A stretch of DNA of 64,000 nt from Bradyrhizobium sp. 138 (GTDB lineage: Bacteria; Pseudomonadota; Alphaproteobacteria; Rhizobiales; Xanthobacteraceae): assembly GCF_023074075.1 (NCBI RefSeq), contig NZ_JADPKT010000053.1, positions 1 to 64,000 of the forward strand. The letters are read 5' to 3'. The notes under the pieces were generated by a model, which searched no databases, was not told where the DNA came from, and saw nothing but the letters and a program-made list of their open reading frames with translations. Below, in pieces: positions 1 to 7,174 of the stretch (the stretch's first letter is position 1; each line of letters starts with the position of its first letter). Both the position numbers and the translations under genes were made by a program.

Positions 1-28
1 TGGATTTGGAAATGGAGGGCTGGCTCAT
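1..28 (-). CDS. fixN: FixN, cbb3 cytochrome oxidase subunit I, first nine codons only
   Basis: Partial gene running off the left edge on the minus strand. The visible peptide is MSQPSISKS, which agrees with the remembered N-terminus of Bradyrhizobium FixN, the haem-copper catalytic subunit of the high-affinity cbb3 terminal oxidase. An AGAGAG-type ribosome site lies just upstream (about 34-40) and a perfect FixK-type box lies 57 nt from the start codon. In B. japonicum the fixNOQP operon sits beside fixLJ-fixK2, so position agrees with identity. Only 28 bases are visible, so the call rests on the N-terminal match, the box and synteny. Confidence 0.72.
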
Positions 29-84
29 GCGGATTCTCTCTGAAAGAACACAGAGCCAGAAACCACATTCACCCTCGCGGGGAA

Positions 85-98
85 TTGATTGAAATCAA
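85..98 (-). promoter_or_regulatory. FixK2/FNR-type box for fixN
   Basis: The plus strand reads TTGATTGAAATCAA, a perfect TTGA-N6-TCAA palindrome; the minus strand reads TTGATTTCAATCAA, which I recall as the FixK2 box of B. japonicum fixNOQP. Its near edge is 57 nt from the fixN start. A class II activator centred about 41 nt from the transcription start would place that start near position 50. Confidence 0.8.
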
Positions 99-173
99 GA
101 TAGGCGTTTCAGTCGTCGTCTCGGACGGACAATTTCAGCGATTGCTCCCGTATTTCTGCGGAGCCGCCAAGTT

Positions 174-352
174 CCCTCTCGCCTTCTGGGAGAGGGCAGC
201 GCCGCCGGGAGATTCAAACTCACTCGGGCGAGGGGTATGGCTCCGCGAGCGCAGAATCGTAAGGTGGGCAAAAAAGCGCACTTGCGCCGTGCCCACCATC
301 CATCCAACACCGCGGCAGAAATGGTGGGCACGCTTCGCTTTGCCCACCCTAC
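174..352. repeat. Intergenic palindromic repeats between the fixN promoter and the CBS gene
   Basis: The 280-base stretch between the FixK box and the CBS gene holds no credible gene. It carries a short hairpin, CCCTCTC...GAGAGGG (174-196), and a nested inverted repeat: GTAAGGTGGGCAAA (259-272) pairs with TTTGCCCACCCTAC (339-352), and GTGCCCACCAT (289-299) pairs exactly with ATGGTGGGCAC (321-331). These resemble the short dispersed intergenic palindromes common in Bradyrhizobium. They lie just downstream of the CBS gene and could serve as a 3' stem-loop for that transcript. Confidence 0.7.
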
Positions 353-381
353 GACTCATAACAAGGGGAGAAAGGAACAAG

Positions 382-807
382 TCAGTCCCTTGCCGTCGCC
401 TTGAGTGCCGCGATGACGTCCTCGCGGGCGATGATTCCGACCAGCTTCTGCGCACTATCGAGCACGATGATGCTCCTGATGCGGTGTTCGACCATGATCT
501 GGAGCACGCGCGTCAGGCGCGTGTCGGGACTGACATAGATGAACTCGGGCGTCATGACGTCGCCGACCTTGCGGCTCATCAGGTCGTGATAGCGGGGCAG
601 CATCTGGCTCGGCGTGAAGGCGAAGCATTTCAGGATGTCGAACTTGGTGACGATGCCGACCACCTGCCCGTCGTCCTCGACCGGATAGGAGTTGAAGTCG
701 TCGGTCTCGAACATCTCGCTGAGCTCCAGCAAGTCGCGGTCGCGCTGCACCGCCTTGACGTTGCGCGTCATGTAGCCGTCGACGGTCTGTTCAATGAATC
801 TGTACAC
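382..807 (-). CDS. CBS-domain protein
   Basis: A 141-residue cytosolic protein made of two CBS modules (about residues 8-65 and 78-138). Motifs include MTRNVKAV followed by VVGIVTKFDIL in the first and VMTPEFIYVSPDTRL followed by LVGIIAREDVI in the second. CBS pairs bind adenine nucleotides and act as energy or redox sensors. It lies 33 nt downstream of the universal stress gene on the same strand, so the two are probably co-transcribed from the FixK-type box at 1731-1744. The location between fixN and fixL suggests a role in oxygen-limited metabolism; the target is unknown. Confidence 0.88.
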   Translation of the reverse strand: MYRFIEQTVDGYMTRNVKAVQRDRDLLELSEMFETDDFNSYPVEDDGQVVGIVTKFDILKCFAFTPSQMLPRYHDLMSRKVGDVMTPEFIYVSPDTRLTRVLQIMVEHRIRSIIVLDSAQKLVGIIAREDVIAALKATARD

Positions 808-840
808 CGCGCGTCCTCCTCGATTCGATTCCGTCAGCCG

Positions 841-1674
841 TCAATGCGACAGCAGCACGCCGCGGGCAGTCTGCGTGACCAGATGCTGGGTGACGCCGCC
901 CAGGATCAGTTCACGAAACCTCGAATGACCATAGGCGCCCGCTACGATCAGGCCCGCATCGACGTCGCCGGCGACTTTCTCCAATTGCGCGGCGGCGGTT
1001 TCGTTCCGGCCGCCTTCGCAGATGCGTGCCGTCGCGGTGACGCCGTGGCGAGCGAGCCAGGCGGCAACGTCGGTGACGCCGGCCAACACGACCGAACGGT
1101 CGTCGTCGCGTTCCGGAATCGTGGCGATGGTGACGTCCCTCGCCTTGCGCAGCATCGGCAGCGCATCGGCCACCGCCCGCCGCGCCTCCGGCGTGTCCAT
1201 CCACGCCACCAGCACAGTGCGCAGGTCGAGCCAGTTGGCACGGTCGGGGACGACGAGAAGCGGGCGGCCGGCCTGCATCACCAGATCCTTGGGGCTTGCG
1301 AGCGCGAACGCGTCGGAGAAGGCCGGGCTCTGCCCGCCGCTGACGACGATGTCGGCGCAGCGCGCCTGAGCCAGTGCGAATCGCGCCGGACAATCCATGG
1401 CGCTGCGCCACTCCGCATGTCCGCCACGATTCCTGGTAGCGGCACGGAACTGCGCCTCCAGGCCGGCGAGCCGCCGCTTGATCGAAGCTTCGCCCTCGTC
1501 GATCAGCGTTTGCGCCTCGGCGCCGTCGGTGAAATAGAGCGGCGGCGCGAACTGCGCCGCGGCGACCCCGACGATATCAGCCTCGAATCGTTCGGCGAGT
1601 TCACCGGCGACCTGAAGACGCGCTTCGTTGGACTGATCGAGCGCCAGGCTGACCATCACCGTCGCGTATGTCAT
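841..1674 (-). CDS. Universal stress protein, tandem UspA domains
   Basis: A 277-residue protein with two Usp-type alpha/beta domains (about residues 1-140 and 145-277). The second keeps the typical GAYGHSRFRELILGGVT segment of the nucleotide-binding loop (G-x2-G-x9-G form). I place the start at the ATG at 1674 because GGAG lies about 7 nt upstream; a start at 1692 would bury that site. It heads a two-gene unit with the CBS gene. A FixK-type box 57 nt upstream of the start predicts induction under low oxygen, as known for usp genes of the FNR/FixK regulon. Molecular role not known. Confidence 0.88.
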   Translation of the reverse strand: MTYATVMVSLALDQSNEARLQVAGELAERFEADIVGVAAAQFAPPLYFTDGAEAQTLIDEGEASIKRRLAGLEAQFRAATRNRGGHAEWRSAMDCPARFALAQARCADIVVSGGQSPAFSDAFALASPKDLVMQAGRPLLVVPDRANWLDLRTVLVAWMDTPEARRAVADALPMLRKARDVTIATIPERDDDRSVVLAGVTDVAAWLARHGVTATARICEGGRNETAAAQLEKVAGDVDAGLIVAGAYGHSRFRELILGGVTQHLVTQTARGVLLSH

Positions 1675-1730
1675 CGGAGTTCTCCAGTGCAAGACTTCAG
1701 TAAGATTTACGCCTGCCTCCGCACATGGAG

Positions 1731-1744
1731 ATGAGATAGATCAA
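1731..1744 (-). promoter_or_regulatory. FixK2/FNR-type box for the usp-CBS unit
   Basis: The plus strand reads ATGAGATAGATCAA; the minus strand reads TTGATCTATCTCAT. It matches TTGA-N6-TCAA at seven of eight defined positions. The near edge is 57 nt from the usp start codon, the same distance as the fixN box from fixN. It could also influence fixL, which starts 126 nt away on the other strand, but the spacing favours usp. Confidence 0.72.
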
Positions 1745-1869
1745 GGAGGCCGCTGGCACCGTCTCGCCGTCAGTGTGCAAGCGACGGAACTTGCCTCCGA
1801 CCCGGCCTTGGGCGACATTAGGAAGCGGTAACCGCGTCCGGGGCCGCCGCATCAGGATAGGAGCATCAT

Positions 1870-3387
1870 TTGTCGCCGACCCGCGTAACGCAGTCGCAGG
1901 ACGATGGTCGGGGCGAACGTTTTCGGGTTCGCATCGAAGGGTTTGGCGTTGGCACCTGGGATCTCGACCTCGCGACACGGGAATTGGACTGGTCCGATAC
2001 CGCCAAGGCTCTGCTCGGCATCGAACGGGATCAGCCGGCGAGCTACGACCTGTTCCTGTCGCAGCTTCAGCCTGCGGACAGAGAGCGGGTCGAGAGCGCA
2101 ATCAAGCACGCTTCCGAGCGTGGCGGCAGCTTCGACGTGTCTTTCAGAGTCGCGAATGCCTCCGGCAGCGGGCAGTGGATCCGCGCCCGGGCCGGACTCA
2201 TTCGCGACGAAGCCGGCGCCGCCCGTCATCTCAGCGGCATCTTTCTCGACATCGACGAGGAGAAGCAGGTCGAGGAGGCGCTGCGCACACGCGAGACCCA
2301 CCTCCGCTCCATCCTCCAGACCATTCCCGACGCCATGATCGTCATCGATGGCCATGGCATCATGCAACTCTTCAGCACCGCTGCGGAGCGCCTGTTCGGC
2401 TGGTCCGAGCACGAGGCGATCGGCCAGAACGTCAGCATCCTGATGCCGGAGCCCGATCGCACCCGCCACGACGGCTACATCGCCCGTTACCGCACCACAA
2501 ACGATCCGCACATCATCGGCATCGGCCGCATCGTGACCGGCAAGCGCCGCGACGGCACGACTTTTCCGATGCACCTGTCGATCGGCGAGATGGAATCCGG
2601 CGGCGAGCCCTATTTCACGGGCTTCGTCCGCGACCTCACCGAGCATCAGCAGACCCAGGCCCGGCTCCAGGAATTGCAATCCGAGCTCGTCCACGTCTCG
2701 CGGCTGACCGCGATGGGCGAAATGGCCTCCGCGCTCGCCCACGAGCTCAACCAGCCGCTGGCGGCGATCAGCAATTACATGAAGGGATCGCGGCGCCTCC
2801 TCGCCGGTAGCAGTGATCCCAACACGCCGAAGGTCGAAAGCGCGCTGGATCGCGCGGCGGAGCAGGCCTTGCGCGCCGGCCAGATCATCCGGCGCCTGCG
2901 CGACTTCGTCTCGCGCGGCGAGTCGGAGAAGCGGGTCGAGAGTCTGTCCAAGCTGATCGAGGAGGCCGGCGCGCTCGGGCTCGCCGGTGCGCGCGAGCAG
3001 AACGTGCAGCTTCGCTTCAGCCTCGATCCTGACGCCGATCTCGTCCTTGCCGACCGCGTGCAGGTCCAGCAGGTGCTGGTCAATCTGTTCCGCAACGCGC
3101 TCGAAGCAATGGCGCAGTCGCCGCGGCGCGAGCTCGTCGTCGCCAACACCCGCGTCGGCGACGACATGATCGAGGTGGAGGTCTCCGACACCGGCTCGGG
3201 CTTCCGCGACGACGTCATTCCGAACCTGTTCCAGACCTTCTTCACCACCAAGGACACCGGCATGGGTGTGGGGCTCTCCATCAGCCGCTCGATCATCGAG
3301 GCTCACGGCGGCCGCATGTGGGCCGAGAGCAACGCAGCGGGCGGAGCGACATTCCGCTTCACCTTGCCGGCAACCGACGAAAGCTGA
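1870..3387 (+). CDS. fixL: FixL, oxygen-sensing haem PAS histidine kinase
   Basis: A 505-residue soluble sensor kinase, the same length as B. japonicum FixL. Order: PAS-A (about 20-130), haem-binding PAS-B (about 140-255), dimerisation/phosphoacceptor region (about 265-335) and HATPase domain (about 350-500). The haem ligand His200 (RTRH200), regulatory Arg220 (GIGR220) and phosphorylated His291 (ALAH291ELNQPL) all fall at the classical positions; ATP-site motifs DTGSGF and GMGVGLSISRSI are present. When oxygen leaves the haem, FixL phosphorylates FixJ. It has a TTG start at 1870, giving MSPTRVT against MAPTRVT in B. japonicum. fixJ follows directly. Confidence 0.97.
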   Translation: MSPTRVTQSQDDGRGERFRVRIEGFGVGTWDLDLATRELDWSDTAKALLGIERDQPASYDLFLSQLQPADRERVESAIKHASERGGSFDVSFRVANASGSGQWIRARAGLIRDEAGAARHLSGIFLDIDEEKQVEEALRTRETHLRSILQTIPDAMIVIDGHGIMQLFSTAAERLFGWSEHEAIGQNVSILMPEPDRTRHDGYIARYRTTNDPHIIGIGRIVTGKRRDGTTFPMHLSIGEMESGGEPYFTGFVRDLTEHQQTQARLQELQSELVHVSRLTAMGEMASALAHELNQPLAAISNYMKGSRRLLAGSSDPNTPKVESALDRAAEQALRAGQIIRRLRDFVSRGESEKRVESLSKLIEEAGALGLAGAREQNVQLRFSLDPDADLVLADRVQVQQVLVNLFRNALEAMAQSPRRELVVANTRVGDDMIEVEVSDTGSGFRDDVIPNLFQTFFTTKDTGMGVGLSISRSIIEAHGGRMWAESNAAGGATFRFTLPATDES

Positions 3388-4007
3388 TTCATGACGACAA
3401 GGGACATGTCTACGTCATCGACGACGACGCCGCGATGCGCGATTCGCTGAATTTTCTGCTGGATTCCGCCGGATTCGGCGTCACGCTGTTCGACGACGCA
3501 CTGGCCTTTCTCGATGCCCTCCCCGGCCTCAGCTTCGGCTGCGTCGTCTCGGACGTGCGCATGCCCGGCCTCGACGGGATCGAGCTGCTGAAGCGGATGA
3601 AGGCGCAGCAAAGCGCGTTCCCGATCGTGATCATGACCGGTCATGGCGACGTGCCGCTGGCCGTCGAGGCGATGAAGCTCGGGGCGGTCGATTTCCTGGA
3701 AAAGCCGTTTGATGACGACCGTCTCATCGCCATGATCGAATCGGCGATCCGCCAGGCCGAGCCCACCGCCAAGAGCGAGGCCGTCGCGCAGGACATCGCC
3801 GCCCGCGTCGCGTCCTTGAGTCCCAGGGAGCGCCAAGTCATGGAAGGGCTGATCGCTGGCTTGTCCAACAAGCTGATCGCCCGCGAATACGACATCAGCC
3901 CGCGCACCATCGAGGTCTACCGGGCCAATGTCATGACCAAGATGCAGGCGGGCAGCCTCTCGGAGCTGGTCCGGCTGGCGATGCGTGCCGGCATGCTCAA
4001 CGATTGA
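3387..4007 (+). CDS. fixJ: FixJ, response regulator (start codon out of frame)
   Basis: NarL/FixJ-type regulator: receiver (residues about 1-120, phospho-Asp in VVSDVRMPG) and LuxR-type HTH (LSPRERQVMEGLIAGLSNK, then TIEVYRANV). It activates fixK2 when phosphorylated by FixL. The start is odd. B. japonicum FixJ begins MTTKGH; here the ATG at 3391 reads MTTRDM in the wrong frame, as if one base were missing between 3396 and 3400. In the true frame the codons upstream of KGH are ATT (3387), CTG (3384) and a GTG at 3318 inside fixL. I give the ATT position as a placeholder. Either the sequence lacks a base or translation starts at a non-ATG codon; the rest of the gene is intact. Confidence 0.93.
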   Translation: MHDDKGHVYVIDDDAAMRDSLNFLLDSAGFGVTLFDDALAFLDALPGLSFGCVVSDVRMPGLDGIELLKRMKAQQSAFPIVIMTGHGDVPLAVEAMKLGAVDFLEKPFDDDRLIAMIESAIRQAEPTAKSEAVAQDIAARVASLSPRERQVMEGLIAGLSNKLIAREYDISPRTIEVYRANVMTKMQAGSLSELVRLAMRAGMLND

Positions 4008-4049
4008 GGCAGGTCAAGGCACCCTCGCGGCGCCGTGCTAACCAGAGAC

Positions 4050-4484
4050 ATGATCGAGGTCAGCTCACATCGTGCGCGGCCGTCGTCCCTCGCACAACTT
4101 ACCGTCTTTGTGGTCGACGATGACGCCGCCGTCCTGGGATCCCTGCGGTTCCTGCTGGAGACCGATGGCTTCGCCGTGCGGACCTTCAGGAGCGGCACGG
4201 CGCTGCTCAATGTCAGCGGTGCGCCTGGACCCGACTGCTACGTCATCGACTACAAGATGCCGGACATCAATGGCATCGAGCTGGCCGGCCATTTGCGCAA
4301 GTCCGACCGCGACGCGCCTGTGATCCTGATCACCGGCTATCCCGACGAAAACATCTCGGCTCGCGCTGCGACCGCAGGCATCAAAAACGTGGTTTTGAAG
4401 CCGCTTCTCGACGAAAACCTGGTCAAATGCATCCGCCACGCCATTCAGGACCGTCCTGGCGCCTACCTACGGGATTCTACGTAA
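4050..4484 (+). CDS. Single-domain response regulator between fixJ and fixK2
   Basis: A 144-residue CheY-like receiver without an output domain: acidic pair VVDDDAA near the N-terminus, phospho-Asp in YVIDYKMPD, switch Thr in LITGY and Lys in VLKPL. It lies 42 nt after fixJ and before fixK2, the position of the extra regulator of the B. japonicum fixLJ-fixK2 region. It could act as a phosphate sink or modulate FixLJ output; its partner is not evident. The ATG at 4050 is preferred over a GTG at 4035 because the receiver fold begins about 20 residues later either way. Its stop codon overlaps the presumed FixJ site of fixK2. Confidence 0.9.
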   Translation: MIEVSSHRARPSSLAQLTVFVVDDDAAVLGSLRFLLETDGFAVRTFRSGTALLNVSGAPGPDCYVIDYKMPDINGIELAGHLRKSDRDAPVILITGYPDENISARAATAGIKNVVLKPLLDENLVKCIRHAIQDRPGAYLRDST

Positions 4485-4500
4485 GGTAACCCCCTTAAGA
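4478..4500 (+). promoter_or_regulatory. Probable FixJ-binding site of the fixK2 promoter
   Basis: An inverted repeat TAAGG (4482-4486) and CCTTA (4493-4497) sits 72-87 nt upstream of the fixK2 start, inside the tract GTAAGGTAACCCCCTTAAG. This GTAA/TTA arrangement is reminiscent of FixJ targets, and fixK2 is the known FixJ target in this genus. The site overlaps the stop codon of the upstream regulator. Inferred from position and symmetry. Confidence 0.55.
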
Positions 4501-4568
4501 TATCGCTCGAAATTTTCGAAGCCCGCGATACCGCGTACCAAGGCGTCATCACAACGGAGATGGCGCAA

Positions 4569-5267
4569 ATGCTGACCCAGACGCTCAACACCCAGGCGAT
4601 CAATACCCAGATCGTCGGCAAGATTGCTCCCGCCCATCCCGTTACCGACCAGTTCGGCGCCATCACGGGCCATGTCGGCCTCGTCGCCACCGAGTTCTCC
4701 TACCGCAAGGACGAGGAGATCTATGGCGAGGACGAGCCGGCCGAATACGTCTACCAGGTCGTGTCAGGCGCAGTGAGCAGCTACAAGCTCTTGTCCGACG
4801 GCCGTCGCCAGATCGGTGCCTTCCATCTTCCCGGCGACGTGTTCGGCCTCGAATCCGGTCCCGTTCACCGCCTTGCTGCCGAAGCCATCATCGACACCAC
4901 CGTGCGTCTCGTGAAGCGTGCGAGCCTCGAGAAGGCTGCAGGCACCGACGTCCAGGTCGCCCGCAAGCTCTGGGCGATGACGGCCTCCGAGCTGCGCCAT
5001 GCCGAGGACCACATGCTGCTGCTGGGCCGCAAGACCGCGATGGAGCGCGTTGCCACCTTCCTGCTCGAAATGGACCGCCGCCTCGCCGTTGCCGGCATGA
5101 TGGCGTTGCCGATGTGCCGCCGCGACATCGGCGACTATCTCGGCCTCACGCTCGAAACCGTGTCGCGCGCACTGTCGCAGCTTCACGCCCAGGGCATCCT
5201 CGGTTTCTCCGGCGCCCGCCAGATCTTGCTGCGCAACCGTCAGCGCCTGCAGCATCTCGACGCCTGA
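4569..5267 (+). CDS. fixK2: FixK2, Crp/Fnr-type activator of microaerobic genes
   Basis: With the start at ATG 4569 the protein is 232 residues, the B. japonicum FixK2 length. It has an N-terminal beta-roll without the FNR iron-sulphur cysteines, a dimerisation helix (about 120-150) and a C-terminal HTH (RRDIGDYLGLTLETVSRALS). Cys183, in LPMCRRD, is the residue whose oxidation inactivates FixK2 in B. japonicum. It activates fixNOQP, fixGHIS, nnrR and related genes through TTGA-N6-TCAA boxes, two of which occur in this window. It is followed by a clear terminator. Confidence 0.96.
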   Translation: MLTQTLNTQAINTQIVGKIAPAHPVTDQFGAITGHVGLVATEFSYRKDEEIYGEDEPAEYVYQVVSGAVSSYKLLSDGRRQIGAFHLPGDVFGLESGPVHRLAAEAIIDTTVRLVKRASLEKAAGTDVQVARKLWAMTASELRHAEDHMLLLGRKTAMERVATFLLEMDRRLAVAGMMALPMCRRDIGDYLGLTLETVSRALSQLHAQGILGFSGARQILLRNRQRLQHLDA

Positions 5268-5285
5268 TCGGCCCCGTGACTTGGC

Positions 5286-5318
5286 CGGCCGAACCCGCTT
5301 CGGCCGACTTTTCCTTTT
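5286..5318 (+). terminator. Rho-independent terminator after fixK2
   Basis: Perfect 8-bp stem CGGCCGAA (5286-5293) and TTCGGCCG (5299-5306) with a CCCGC loop, followed by TTTTCCTTTT (5309-5318). It lies 19 nt past the fixK2 stop, between convergent fixK2 and the MFS gene. Confidence 0.85.
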
Positions 5319-5325
5319 GCGGCGA

Positions 5326-6612
5326 TCATGCCGTGCGTCGGGTTTCCGGCATCACCAGCAGGATCAGAAGCAGCCCCGTCGCGGCAACGCCGGACAGCCC
5401 GATGAAGGCGGTCGCATTGCCGAACTTGTCGCTGACATAGCCTCCAAGCGCCGTACTGAGTGACGCGCCGATGCCGGTCGCGGTGCCGACGATGCCCTGC
5501 GCCAGGTTGAAATGGCCGCTGCCGAAAGCGACGTCGGCCACGATCAGCGGAATCATCACCGCGAACACCGCCGCAGTAAGGCCGTCGAACACCTGCACCG
5601 CTACCAGCAGGTACGGGTCGCGTACGGTCGCAAACAGCAGGCCGCGAATCACCAGCGCGCCGAATCCGATCAGAAGCAACGGCCGCCGGCCCCACGCTTG
5701 CGCCTTGCGGCCGACCGTCGGCGACAGCAGCGCCACGATCGCCTGCGGGACGATGATGCAGGCGGCGACGAGCACCGTCGCCCATTGGCTCGACCGTGCC
5801 GTCACCGCGCTCGCCATCAGCGGCATCATCGCGGCGTTCGCGAGTTGCAACAGCAGCACGCTGAGGGCGAAGACGATGAGCGGACGCTGCCGGATCAGGT
5901 GCCAGACATTGGTGTCGCCGCGGTCGGCCGCCTCGCGCGGCATCTCGCCGTGACAGCGCGCAATGTCGACCTCATGCTCGCGGATGCGCGAGAGTGCGAT
6001 CAGGGTCGGAATTGCGAGCAGGAAGGTGACCAGGAAGACCGAGCGGCTCGACAAGAGATAGCCCGCGGTGCCCATCACCGCCGCTGCGACGCCGTTGCCA
6101 AGCGAGGCAAAGCGCGCATTGCGGCCGAGCCGCTCGCCGATCGCGAGCGGGCCGACCAGGCCAAGGCTGATCGCCGCGATCGCCGGCCCCAGCACGCAGC
6201 TCGCCGCCGCGTGCAAGGTCGCGGCGGCCACCACGACGGGGAAGATCGGCATTGCCGCATAGGCCAGCGCGCAAGCGCCGATCGTCGCGATCGCCAGGGC
6301 GGCGACCAGACGCTCCGATTTCGCGGCATCGATGATCGCCCCGCCCGGCATTTGCCCGAGCAACGCGACGATCCCGCCGATCGACAGCACGAGGCCGATC
6401 TCGACCTGGGTCCATTTCTGCGTGGTCAGATAGACCGCGATGAAGGGACCGAATCCGGTCTGCACGTCGGCGAGGAAGAAGATGAACCAGTCGAGGCCGC
6501 GCAGGCTCTGGCGCGACGGCGCCGGAATGCCAGCGGCCGATGGCACGGCGACGTTGTCCTGTTCGGCGCGGCCATCGCGATCTGCATGGTTCGGCTTCCT
6601 CGACAACAGCAC
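5326..6612 (-). CDS. MFS transporter
   Basis: A 428-residue inner-membrane carrier with about 12 hydrophobic segments starting near residue 40. Features include GGAIIDAAKSERL in the loop 2-3 region and a second-half loop around PTVGRKAQAWGRRP. A hydrophilic N-terminal tail of about 35 residues precedes TM1. The start codon is GTG with GGGGAGGG about 10 nt upstream. It lies 23 nt after the PRC-barrel gene on the same strand, so it probably ends that operon. Substrate unknown. Confidence 0.85.
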   Translation of the reverse strand: MLLSRKPNHADRDGRAEQDNVAVPSAAGIPAPSRQSLRGLDWFIFFLADVQTGFGPFIAVYLTTQKWTQVEIGLVLSIGGIVALLGQMPGGAIIDAAKSERLVAALAIATIGACALAYAAMPIFPVVVAAATLHAAASCVLGPAIAAISLGLVGPLAIGERLGRNARFASLGNGVAAAVMGTAGYLLSSRSVFLVTFLLAIPTLIALSRIREHEVDIARCHGEMPREAADRGDTNVWHLIRQRPLIVFALSVLLLQLANAAMMPLMASAVTARSSQWATVLVAACIIVPQAIVALLSPTVGRKAQAWGRRPLLLIGFGALVIRGLLFATVRDPYLLVAVQVFDGLTAAVFAVMIPLIVADVAFGSGHFNLAQGIVGTATGIGASLSTALGGYVSDKFGNATAFIGLSGVAATGLLLILLVMPETRRTA

Positions 6613-6635
6613 GGCCGGTCAGCCCTCCCCGCACC

Positions 6636-7154
6636 TCACTGGATCGCTTGCAGCGGTTGAAGGCTGCCGGACGCGCCGAGCACGACGATCGGCGTGTCCT
6701 CCTTGTATTCCGGCGCGGCCGCGACCTGCGCCTTGGTCAATTCCAGCGTGATGCTGTCCTTCTTGTTGGCGATCTTGCCGAAGCGCAGTGCGTTCCAGTC
6801 CACCACGATCTTGCGGCTGCCGACGCCGAGAAACCCGCCGAAATCGATCGCAGCGGCGCGGACATGGCCGCCGCGATCGACGACGACATCGACGATGCGG
6901 CCCATGTCCTCACCGGCTGCACTGCGCACGTCGCGGCCGAGCACGCCGTGGGCCTCGCTCGCGCCGATGATCGTCACTGACGGCGGCGGGGCGGCGTCCT
7001 TCGGCGTGACGGGCACGGTCGAAGCCGGTGGCTGGGTCGCCGGCGCAGTCGCCTCACTCGGGCCTGTAGGCGGCTCGTCTGCGGCACGCGAGCTGTCGAC
7101 CGTCTGGCTCGCGACGACGGCTATGCCCAGAATCAACGCTTGGATCGCACGCAT
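6636..7154 (-). CDS. Exported PRC-barrel domain protein
   Basis: A 172-residue protein with a signal peptide (about 1-24, cleavage after SRA), a Pro/Thr/Ala-rich linker (about 25-60) and a PRC-barrel fold (about 65-150; VLGRDVRSAAGEDMGRIVDVVVD). PRC barrels bind proteins or RNA, or act as surface-charge modules; exported rhizobial forms are common but uncharacterised. It lies 20 nt downstream of the debranching-enzyme gene and is probably co-transcribed with it. Confidence 0.85.
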   Translation of the reverse strand: MRAIQALILGIAVVASQTVDSSRAADEPPTGPSEATAPATQPPASTVPVTPKDAAPPPSVTIIGASEAHGVLGRDVRSAAGEDMGRIVDVVVDRGGHVRAAAIDFGGFLGVGSRKIVVDWNALRFGKIANKKDSITLELTKAQVAAAPEYKEDTPIVVLGASGSLQPLQAIQ

Positions 7155-7174
7155 GACGCCCTCCTTGCGCGCCG

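Noticed and set aside
174..352. Repeated hairpins as a possible CRISPR array
   Set aside because: Only nested inverted arms, no regularly spaced direct repeats, and no cas genes in the window.
85..1734. Open frame of 549 codons on the plus strand over the CBS and USP genes
   Set aside because: It is antisense to two well-recognised proteins, has no family features, and long antisense frames are expected at this GC content.
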